Source: Candidatus Symbiothrix sp. (GTDB lineage Bacteria > Bacteroidota > Bacteroidia > Bacteroidales > Azobacteroidaceae). Taken from it: a DNA stretch of 6,306 nt. Positions 1 through 6,306 of this stretch are shown here, in pieces; position 1 is the stretch's first letter, and the number at the start of each line of letters is the position of its first letter. The position numbers and the translations under genes are program-made. The stretch covers positions 1 to 6,306 of the forward strand of contig JAISXN010000009.1 in NCBI GenBank assembly GCA_031270525.1, read 5' to 3'. The notes below the pieces were generated by a model. It was given only the letters and a program-made list of their open reading frames with translations, did no database searches and was not told the origin of the DNA.

Positions 1-344
1 GGTGTAATTTTCTCGTTATCATACGAATAGTTGACAACCGGCTGATAATTGACATTTTTATCCGGAACCGGGCTGATATTGAAAGCCGAACTTCCCCGGT
101 GGCTGGTGACGACGATGGGAAGACCGTGCAACAAATCCGAAGTGTAATCCGCTCGTTCGGGATATACACGCAACAGACTGTTCGGTAAATGTACCGTCGG
201 ATAAGTCGGCACTAAAAGATGGCTGATGTTTCCCATATACGGATTGACGTAATCAACCGGGGATTTCGGATATTCTTCTGTTTTGCAGGAATTTGCAAAA
301 ACCACGAAAGTAATTAATAAACAAATAATTAACTTATTTTTCAT
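1..344 (-). CDS. Divergent GH92-family glycosidase, probable lipoprotein (N-terminal part only)
   Basis: This gene starts with ATG at 344-342 and is open to the left edge, giving 114 complete codons and no stop. Residues 1-20 form a lipoprotein signal: Lys at 2 and 4, a hydrophobic stretch at 5-16, then Ala-Asn-Ser-Cys with Cys20 as the likely lipidated residue. The next residues, Lys-Thr-Glu-Glu, resemble the acidic export signals of surface lipoproteins in Bacteroidota (inference). From residue 30 the mature part reads VDYVNPYMGNISHLLVPTYP, followed by HLPNSLLRVYPER and, at 80-92, TSHRGSSAFNISP. From memory this matches the N-terminal domain of a divergent GH92 clade annotated as putative alpha-mannosidases; it lacks the usual His-Gly-His-Thr-x-Pro-Gly stretch. 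Family activity would be Ca-dependent, inverting exo-alpha-mannosidase, but the catalytic domain lies outside the window. The start sits 11 bases after the upstream stop, so the gene is probably co-transcribed with it. Family is fairly sure; specificity is unknown. Confidence 0.75.
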   Translation of the reverse strand, partial: MKNKLIICLLITFVVFANSCKTEEYPKSPVDYVNPYMGNISHLLVPTYPTVHLPNSLLRVYPERADYTSDLLHGLPIVVTSHRGSSAFNISPVPDKNVNYQPVVNYSYDNEKIT

Positions 345-355
345 TTTATCTTATA
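345..355 (-). promoter_or_regulatory. Translation start region of the divergent GH92 gene
   Basis: Only 11 bases separate the TAA stop of the GH99-like/GH43 gene from this ATG. Read on the minus strand they are TATAAGATAAA. There is no convincing Shine-Dalgarno sequence; the A-rich stretch directly before ATG is the usual initiation context in Bacteroidota. There is no room for a separate promoter or terminator, which supports co-transcription. Confidence 0.55.
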
Positions 356-2503
356 TTAATCGATTAAACTCAATTTTCTTTTAGCGCCCGTTTGGATTAT
401 TTTCCGGATGCTACCGTCGGGGTTATAGTATAACTTATCTACACAAATCGAGCGCAGGTTACCCATTCCCGACAAGGTTTTATTATGGTAAAAAGCATAC
501 CATTCCCCTTTATATTCTACGATGGAACCATGATTTGTATCGCAACCGGTGGCATCCATATAAATGCCGCGATAAGTCCACGGACCCAGCGGATGATTGC
601 TTGTGGCGTAATTCATTCGGTTTCCGCCTTTATGGTTATCGGAATAGGAAAGGTAATAAATACCGTTCCGTTTGTGTACCCATGTTGCTTCATGAAAATC
701 GCGCAAACCTTCCATCGGTTTTAGCGGTTCGGCCAGTTCGGTCATATTATCCTTCAGTCTGGCTCCGGCGCATCGTCCGCCTCCGCCGTAATAGAAATAA
801 GATTGTCCGTCATCGTCCGTAAAAACGCAGGGGTCAATCATGGCAAAGGCCTCACCGAGTCCTTCGATATATCCTTGCACGACAAAATCTTTAGCAGGGC
901 TTTTGCTTGTTGCGACGCCTACTTTCCAGGTATGATTCCAGTCGGTTCCGCTCGGATGGGGGAAATAAAAATAGTAAGTTCCGTTTTTATATGCACAGTC
1001 GGGCGCCCACATGAAACCGCCTTCTTTCCGTCCCCACGGCACTTGCGATGCACTGAGGATTTCGCCGTGATCGGTCCAGTTTACCATATCACCGGTAGAA
1101 AAAACGTGGTATCTGTCCATCCTGTCACAGCCTTTGGGCGGGTCGATATCATGGGAAGGATACACATACAGCCGTCCGTCTGCCCATACATGAGCGGAAG
1201 GGTCGGCGGTGTATATATGTGTGACGAAAGGATTCAGGGCAGGTTTCGCAGGGATTTTCCCTGTAAACGGGCGCTCTTTGCGCAGCATCCGTCCGGCTTC
1301 CCCAGCTAACCAGAGATAGTAATCGCTCCCCAAATCTTCGTCTAAGGCAAGAAAATAACTTGGTCCAAGGGGAACTTTTGTTGCGCATTTGAAAATTGCC
1401 GTTCCTTCGTCGATTTCGTCGAACATTGCCAGATATAGCATTTCAGCGCCGACATCAATATAACCGGACAACTGTTTCCAGTAAAAACTGCCTCTGTTTC
1501 TCGGAATGGGTTTGGAATCCGCGTGCATGTTAATCCACGAAAATCCGGGAAATGCCAGAGGCGCATAATCTATTTTGTATTTTTTACACCAGTCGATATC
1601 TTCCCCGACCAATTGTTTGTAAGGTTCGAAAGTCTTTTCATTGTATCTTCCGACAAACCAGGGCATCACAATATCGCATTTGCGGACGATACGATGCAGT
1701 TCCGGATCGTTCGTTGCGTCTTTTTCCAGGCGGCGCCAATGGGTGGGAACGCCAATTAGGATACTGAATCCTTTTTTGATTAGTTCGTCGATGATGTTTT
1801 CAGCCTCTTTCAGCCCGTATTTTCTTCTGTCGTTAAACCCCACGCCCCAGACTGCGACCAAGGGTTTGCCGTTGTGATGCAGGTAAGACGGATTATTTAT
1901 CCGCTCCCTGATGTCATACCGGGCGCAAATAGAATCTATGTCAGCCAGCACAAACTGTTCATCGCCGGGAACCATTCCGCTTAAATCGTACATCACGCTG
2001 ATAGCGCGTTTGTTGATATTGGCGGCATGGATGCTCGACTTGAAAACCCGGTTGAGTTGATTGTAACTCTTAGGCCGTTTGATTTCCGAAACGAAACGTT
2101 GTACGAAAACGCCGTCAATGCCGTATTCCCGCATCCAACGGAAATGGGTATTCACCGTTGATTCATCGTAAGAACTGAAAGTATAGGCCGGACTTCCATC
2201 GGGGAACAGAAATTCCGTTTTATATAATTTTTCGTACTCCGAAACGTCGGGCCACATATCAATGGTACAGGAACCGGGGCGAAAGCCGTTTTTTCCGGTA
2301 TAATGATACCAGCCCCGGTCGGAACCGTCTCCCGGAGCGCTAAACCATCCCTGGTAACCTGCCATCACCAATCCTTTGTAAGAATCGTATCTTTTTACAG
2401 TATCGCCGGTTTCGGCTTTTCCTGTCGAAACATGACCCCATATTGTTATTCCTATTATCATCTGAAATAGCAATTTGTATCCTGCAATGTTTTTAGTATT
2501 CAT
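356..2503 (-). CDS. Secreted two-domain glycoside hydrolase: GH99/GH71-like barrel fused to GH43 propeller
   Basis: This is a complete 715-residue protein. Residues 1-30 look like a type I signal peptide (Lys4, hydrophobic 11-22, likely cleavage after Gly-Lys-Ala30). Residues about 40-412 form a GH99/GH71-like TIM barrel of the type often annotated as xylosidase/arabinosidase. Landmarks are VMAGYQGWFSAPGDG at 46-60, MYDLSGM at 171-177, VAVWGVGFNDR at 216-226 and AMFDEIDEGTAIF at 359-371. Glu363 and Glu366 in the last motif match the i, i+3 Glu pair that is catalytic in GH99 endo-alpha-mannanases/mannosidases. Residues about 424-705 are a GH43 five-bladed propeller. Candidate catalytic residues are Asp434 (TADPSAHVW, base), Asp557 (MIDPCVF, pKa modulator) and Glu605 (HEATWVHKRNG, acid), with propeller His658 (TNHGSIV). 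GH43 enzymes usually cleave arabinofuranosyl or xylosyl linkages, but this subfamily is not one I can name. The gene lies 35 bases after the three-domain protein and 11 before the divergent GH92 gene. Both modules look intact; substrates are unknown. Confidence 0.88.
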   Translation of the reverse strand: MNTKNIAGYKLLFQMIIGITIWGHVSTGKAETGDTVKRYDSYKGLVMAGYQGWFSAPGDGSDRGWYHYTGKNGFRPGSCTIDMWPDVSEYEKLYKTEFLFPDGSPAYTFSSYDESTVNTHFRWMREYGIDGVFVQRFVSEIKRPKSYNQLNRVFKSSIHAANINKRAISVMYDLSGMVPGDEQFVLADIDSICARYDIRERINNPSYLHHNGKPLVAVWGVGFNDRRKYGLKEAENIIDELIKKGFSILIGVPTHWRRLEKDATNDPELHRIVRKCDIVMPWFVGRYNEKTFEPYKQLVGEDIDWCKKYKIDYAPLAFPGFSWINMHADSKPIPRNRGSFYWKQLSGYIDVGAEMLYLAMFDEIDEGTAIFKCATKVPLGPSYFLALDEDLGSDYYLWLAGEAGRMLRKERPFTGKIPAKPALNPFVTHIYTADPSAHVWADGRLYVYPSHDIDPPKGCDRMDRYHVFSTGDMVNWTDHGEILSASQVPWGRKEGGFMWAPDCAYKNGTYYFYFPHPSGTDWNHTWKVGVATSKSPAKDFVVQGYIEGLGEAFAMIDPCVFTDDDGQSYFYYGGGGRCAGARLKDNMTELAEPLKPMEGLRDFHEATWVHKRNGIYYLSYSDNHKGGNRMNYATSNHPLGPWTYRGIYMDATGCDTNHGSIVEYKGEWYAFYHNKTLSGMGNLRSICVDKLYYNPDGSIRKIIQTGAKRKLSLID

Positions 2504-2538
2504 AGTACATTCATTTTTTATGATGTTTTTAATAATTG
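2504..2538 (-). promoter_or_regulatory. Short intergenic spacer and translation start region of the GH99-like/GH43 gene
   Basis: This 35-base AT-rich spacer has no stem-loop followed by T-run and no clear bacteroidal -33/-7 promoter, so read-through from the upstream gene is likely. Just before the chosen ATG (2503-2501) there is another ATG at 2514-2512, preceded by an A-run. It is out of frame and encodes Met-Asn-Val-Leu, stopping at a TGA that overlaps the real start as ATGA. The 2503 start is preferred because the signal peptide begins there in frame. Confidence 0.5.
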
Positions 2539-5500
2539 CTAATTGTTATCCGGTCGCCCATTGTTCTGTGAGAGGTTGTTACTGATTTCGACGTCTTTTG
2601 AAGCGTCCATCATTGTGTCCTGCGTAATTCCATTCAAATCGTTTCCTTCGACGAGATTACCGGTTATACGGATATTTTCGCTGTCGGCGCAACGAATTCC
2701 CGACAGTGCATTGCGTGCGGCTTCATTTCCGGTGATGATGATATTCCGGCAAAAAGTGACGTCAATTCCGCTTCCCCAGGGTGAGGCGTCAAAGCGGCTA
2801 TTCCTGATTTCTCCGTCCGAAACATGCGTCAACAGCAGGTTATGATGGAAACCGGCTCCCGGGACAACGCTTGCTCCGTTATCGCTGAAATCGCAGTTGA
2901 TGACTTTCACTCCGCTTGCTCCCTTGACCGAAACTCCGCTTTTGGTACAGTTTTGTACCGTCAGGTTTTCCAAACGGATATTTTTCATTTCTCCGTCTTT
3001 ACCGGCGGAAAACAGGATTCCTTCACGGCTTGGAGCGCTCATGTAGGAGCGGGTCCTGCGGTCGTGGTTCGGGTCGTCGTTTGTTTTCACGCCGACAGCG
3101 CCTTCAATCAGGAGGTCGCGAATGGTAATGTCGTGTAAATCGTCGGTAGCATTGGTGATAGTCATCGTCCTTTGTTCGGGGCTTAAGAAAAGAATGGTTT
3201 CTTTCCCCTTACCTGCAAGCGTAATTCCGCTTTTCATCTTCAAAGGCTCCGTCAAGGTATGAACGCCTTTTTCAAGCACAATCAGTTTGTTTTTATCAAT
3301 GGCTTCCTGAATAGATTCTCCCGGACGGACGATGACCGTAATATCTCTATACTTGCCTTTTTCCCTTTCGGACAGAATGCCGAAAACCGGAATTTCCCCG
3401 CCTGACAAATATTTTGTCGTGTATTCAAATCCCAGGGCAAGACGGTCGCCGGCAACGCTATACAAATCAATGCCTTGCGTCCATGCTACCTGAGCTGCTT
3501 TGGCAAATTCGCCGATTCCGAGTTGAACATGTGCCCAGTCGCGGGTTGTTTCCTGGCATTGACCGTTGGGATAAATGTATTTTGTAATGCCGGAATTGCC
3601 GGTTCCGCGGTGAAAGCGTTCCAGTCCGCGGTTGAATATATCCGGATTATCGGTATAAATGCCGATACATAACATCGTATGGATAATCGAAGCGTCCCAG
3701 TTTCCGTTGGCTTCCGTAAAAAAGTCCTTGATAGTCGGATAAAAAACGGTCAATACAAGGCGTTCAAATTGTTTCTCATCTTTTTCCGTCCATCCCGAAT
3801 TTGTGTGCTTGAGAATTTCTGCGGCATTCAAAAACTGTGGAGCGGACAATCCTACGTTCAGTTTGGCATTGTTGGCGTCAAAATCCCATAAGCGGTACGA
3901 CCAGGCGTTCAAAATCTCGATTGCTTTGCCGGCATAGCGTTTATCGTCCGTAATATACCACATCAAAGCGTGATTGTAAGCGGCGGCGGCGCTCCGGTCA
4001 AACTCTCGTCCGCCGATACTGTTGGCTCCGTAAGGTCCGACGGAAATATGGGTAAACGGCTCCGGTTTGAAGTCAAGTGAAGTCGCTTTTTTAAGATTTC
4101 CGAAAGCTGTTTTCCAGGGTTCTTCTCCCCTATTGGCCTGTTGTTTCATGTATATCAAATCTTCTTCTGTCTGCGACATTCCGGGATGCGTATAAGGCCT
4201 TGCGGTAAGGATTTCATCCCCTCCGTCGTGAGGCCGGTAAACCGGGTCTTTTCCGTACTTGTAATTCGGGTTCTTTCCCATCGTGAATTTCAGAACGCCT
4301 CCGTTCAAAATATCCCTGTGGGTGATGAAGGTGAAAGGATAATTTTTGCCGTTTAACTCAACCGATTGAATGTAAATGTTTTCCGAAGAATTATTTACGG
4401 CTTCTACTGTAAATTTCTTTCCGTTTTCGAGGCTAACAGTCGCCTTGTCGAAAAGCGGACTGCCGAATACATAATCGCCCGAAGCGGTCAATACCGGATA
4501 AAAGCCCAATGACGAGAAGATATACCATGCCGACATTTGCCCACAGTCTTCATTTCCGATAATCCCGTCCGGTTGGTCGCGGTAAAATTCTTTCATGATT
4601 TTGCGCACCAGACGTGCTGTTTTCCATTGCCGGCCGGCGTAAGCGTACATATAAGCGATATGATGACTGGGTTCGTTACCGTGGGCGTATTGACCGATTT
4701 GTCCAGTCAGGTCGATCAGTACATCCGGATCATTGGGATTGGAATCGAGCGAGAAAAATTGGTCCAGGCGATCAATAAAAGCGGCTTCTCCGCCCAAAAG
4801 TTCAATCAATCCGCTAAGGTCTTGGGGAACAAGCCAAAGGTATTGCCATGCATTTCCTTCCGCATAATCGGTGGCATAAGGGCGTTTCGATTTTAGCGGG
4901 TCAAAAACGGGATTCCAGGAACCGTTCGCGTTTTTTCCCCTGAAAAAGCCGGTTTTTTCATCATAGTATAATTTGTAGTTTTCGGCCCTTTGTCTGAAAT
5001 ATTCATAATCGTCCGTTTTCCCTAATTTTTTAGCCATCAGAGCGATACAGGCGTCGCCAATGGCATATTCAAGCGCCATTGCCACCGGCCGGTTTGTCAT
5101 CACGTCGGAAGGAATGGGTTTTAAATCCCGCACGTAATTCAATCCCCGCAAATCGCTCATTGCAGTGGTTTTCAAAGCATTATAAGCTTTTTCCGCATCG
5201 AACCCTTTGATTCCTTTCATACAGGCTTCGGTAATAACCTGAAAACTGCTTATTCCGACCATTGTTCCCGTATCATATCCTCTCAAGTGCCAGATGGGAA
5301 GCGCTCCTGTTTGGTCGAAAATCGCCAGCATACTGTTGACAAAATCGCCGACGCGATCGGGATTCGTGAGCGTAAACAGCGGATGAGCGGCGCGATAGGT
5401 ATCCCAAAGCGAGAGAATCGTATAATTTTCAAAAGGCGCTTTCCGGTAGATTTTCCAGTCGGAGCCCATATAATCGCCGTTATGGTCGTTAAAAAGCGAA

Positions 5501-6306
5501 GGGTGTACCATGGCGTGATACAGGGAAGTATAAAAAATACGCTTGTCTGCTTCGTTATCCGTTTCTATTTCAATTTTTGCCAATTCCTTTTCCCATAAAT
5601 CAAGGGCGCGGTTTTTAATTGTATCGAAATCCCAAGCGGGAATTTCGGCTTTGATGTTTGCAAGTGCGTTTTCAGCGCTAACCGGCGAAATTCCGACTTT
5701 TAACGAAATTTCTTCCGGCGCTTTTTCGAAAGTAAGCAATCCTTTGATGGATGCGCCTTTGCCCTTTTTACCTGCTATTTTTTGAGTATCATCGAAAATC
5801 AGGAAATTTTTCAAGGGAACCGAAGATTTCACGGCAAAGAAAACTTGTTGTTTCTTCGCCCAACCCGATGATGAACGGTAACCTTTAATTGTATATTGAT
5901 CAGCCAATTCGATATAAGTATCGGTCGATTTATCGTTTAGTCCTTCCGATAAATCAATGATAATCCGGGCATTTTCTTTCTGCGGAAATTTGTACCTGTG
6001 ATATCCGACGCGCTCTGTGGCAGTCAGTTCCACTTCAATACCGTAGTCGTCGAGTTTAACGGAATAATAACCCGGCCGGGCTTTTTCGTTTTCATGGGAA
6101 AATTGGGATGAATAACCGCTGAATCGTTGGGTTTCAATGCCTTTATTCAATTTGATTTCACCCATGTAAGGCATAATCAGTATATCGCCCAAATCGCCGA
6201 TACCTGTTCCGCTGAGGTGCAGTTGCGGAAAGCCGATGATTACACTGTCCCTGTAACTGTACCCCGAACACCAATCCCAACCTTTGAAAAAATTGGACGG
6301 ACCGAC
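2539..6306 (-). CDS. Three-domain enzyme: GH92 alpha-mannosidase + alginate-lyase-like domain + parallel beta-helix (5' end missing)
   Basis: The frame is open from the right edge (1255 visible codons, numbered from the edge) to a TAG at 2541-2539. The true start, signal peptide and probably 45-70 residues lie outside the window. Residues 1-680 are GH92: WDWCSGYSYRDS (10-21), LHLSGTG (29-35), SLWDTYRAAHPL (299-310), GNEPSHH (543-549, Glu545 the likely catalytic acid), GNEDCGQMSAWY (584-595) and THRDI (662-666). GH92 enzymes are Ca-dependent inverting exo-alpha-mannosidases. After a linker of about 25 residues, 705-970 resemble the alginate lyase superfamily (PF05426): YTHPGMSQTEEDL (705-717), YNHALMWYITDDKRYAGKAI (777-796), NGNWDAS...H (867-876), and QCQETTRDWAHVQLGIG (916-932), with Arg922 and His926 as active-site candidates. 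Residues 986-1245 are a right-handed beta-helix (VRPGESIQEAI, then repeated N-x-x-I-x-G/N-x coils), perhaps for glycan binding or uronate processing. No internal stop or frameshift interrupts the domains. Domain families are clear; linkage and lyase activity are inference. Confidence 0.88.
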   Translation of the reverse strand, partial: VGPSNFFKGWDWCSGYSYRDSVIIGFPQLHLSGTGIGDLGDILIMPYMGEIKLNKGIETQRFSGYSSQFSHENEKARPGYYSVKLDDYGIEVELTATERVGYHRYKFPQKENARIIIDLSEGLNDKSTDTYIELADQYTIKGYRSSSGWAKKQQVFFAVKSSVPLKNFLIFDDTQKIAGKKGKGASIKGLLTFEKAPEEISLKVGISPVSAENALANIKAEIPAWDFDTIKNRALDLWEKELAKIEIETDNEADKRIFYTSLYHAMVHPSLFNDHNGDYMGSDWKIYRKAPFENYTILSLWDTYRAAHPLFTLTNPDRVGDFVNSMLAIFDQTGALPIWHLRGYDTGTMVGISSFQVITEACMKGIKGFDAEKAYNALKTTAMSDLRGLNYVRDLKPIPSDVMTNRPVAMALEYAIGDACIALMAKKLGKTDDYEYFRQRAENYKLYYDEKTGFFRGKNANGSWNPVFDPLKSKRPYATDYAEGNAWQYLWLVPQDLSGLIELLGGEAAFIDRLDQFFSLDSNPNDPDVLIDLTGQIGQYAHGNEPSHHIAYMYAYAGRQWKTARLVRKIMKEFYRDQPDGIIGNEDCGQMSAWYIFSSLGFYPVLTASGDYVFGSPLFDKATVSLENGKKFTVEAVNNSSENIYIQSVELNGKNYPFTFITHRDILNGGVLKFTMGKNPNYKYGKDPVYRPHDGGDEILTARPYTHPGMSQTEEDLIYMKQQANRGEEPWKTAFGNLKKATSLDFKPEPFTHISVGPYGANSIGGREFDRSAAAAYNHALMWYITDDKRYAGKAIEILNAWSYRLWDFDANNAKLNVGLSAPQFLNAAEILKHTNSGWTEKDEKQFERLVLTVFYPTIKDFFTEANGNWDASIIHTMLCIGIYTDNPDIFNRGLERFHRGTGNSGITKYIYPNGQCQETTRDWAHVQLGIGEFAKAAQVAWTQGIDLYSVAGDRLALGFEYTTKYLSGGEIPVFGILSEREKGKYRDITVIVRPGESIQEAIDKNKLIVLEKGVHTLTEPLKMKSGITLAGKGKETILFLSPEQRTMTITNATDDLHDITIRDLLIEGAVGVKTNDDPNHDRRTRSYMSAPSREGILFSAGKDGEMKNIRLENLTVQNCTKSGVSVKGASGVKVINCDFSDNGASVVPGAGFHHNLLLTHVSDGEIRNSRFDASPWGSGIDVTFCRNIIITGNEAARNALSGIRCADSENIRITGNLVEGNDLNGITQDTMMDASKDVEISNNLSQNNGRPDNN

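Noticed and set aside
803..1309. Plus-strand open frame of 168 codons
   Set aside because: It lies wholly opposite the conserved GH43 domain of the minus-strand gene, its translation shows no recognisable domain, and it has no bacteroidal start context.
2504..2560. Terminator hairpin between the two larger genes
   Set aside because: The region contains repeated AATTG-like words but no GC-rich inverted repeat followed by a T-run in the direction of transcription.
2543..3138. Overlapping plus-strand open frames opposite the beta-helix region
   Set aside because: The minus-strand translation shows clear beta-helix repeats, while the plus-strand translations are compositionally odd, overlap each other and match nothing I recognise.
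2572..3351. Beta-helix domain as a mannuronan C5-epimerase or PL6 lyase
   Set aside because: I could not find the epimerase YGFDPHD-type motif or the Lys/Arg catalytic arrangement of PL6, so no catalytic function is assigned.
4191..4275. Frameshift or readthrough artefact joining two genes
   Set aside because: The frame is continuous, both flanking domains translate correctly in the same frame, and there is no intergenic-like AT-rich stretch or signal peptide between them. An assembly join can be excluded only with reads.
4537..4896. Plus-strand open frame of 119 codons
   Set aside because: It is antisense to the GNEPSHH and GNEDCGQMSAW region of GH92. The frame is a by-product of codon use in the real gene, and the protein has no family resemblance.
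6190..6192. TTG at 6192-6190 as a start codon for the large gene
   Set aside because: The same frame stays open for 38 further codons to the window edge, and those codons encode conserved GH92 sequence (WDWCSGYSYRDS and LHLSGTG). The TTG is an internal Leu codon and the true start is outside the window.

Overview
The window looks like part of a carbohydrate-degradation operon, probably inside a polysaccharide utilisation locus (PUL), from a member of the Bacteroidota (most likely Bacteroidales). The reasons are the enzyme types (two GH92-family proteins, a GH99/GH71-like domain, a GH43 domain, an alginate-lyase-like domain and a parallel beta-helix), tight co-directional packing, secretion or lipoprotein signals on both visible N-termini, and A-rich leaders without Shine-Dalgarno sequences. 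No SusC/SusD pair, regulator, RNA gene, mobile element or CRISPR array is visible, so the locus and species cannot be named.

All three genes are on the minus strand and are read from the right edge to the left edge. (1) 6306-2539: a very long coding region, open at the right edge, with 1255 visible codons and its signal peptide and first tens of residues outside the window. It encodes a GH92 alpha-mannosidase domain, then an alginate-lyase-superfamily (PF05426-like) helical domain, then a right-handed parallel beta-helix, all in one uninterrupted frame. (2) 2503-356: a 715-residue secreted protein joining a GH99/GH71-like barrel to a C-terminal GH43 five-bladed propeller, with the expected acidic residues visible in both. 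(3) 344-1: the first 114 codons of a probable lipoprotein from a divergent GH92 clade, running off the left edge. Gaps are 35 and 11 bases, with no terminator-like structure seen, so the three genes are probably co-transcribed.

Together the genes encode up to six carbohydrate-active modules on three polypeptides. The combination suggests removal of alpha-mannosyl and possibly pentosyl side groups plus cleavage of a uronic-acid-containing chain. The substrate is inferred and not shown by the sequence. The most notable feature is the modular fusion of enzymes that are usually separate proteins, above all the GH92/lyase-like/beta-helix protein. The GH92 part of that protein also departs from two well-conserved family motifs, which may signal changed specificity.
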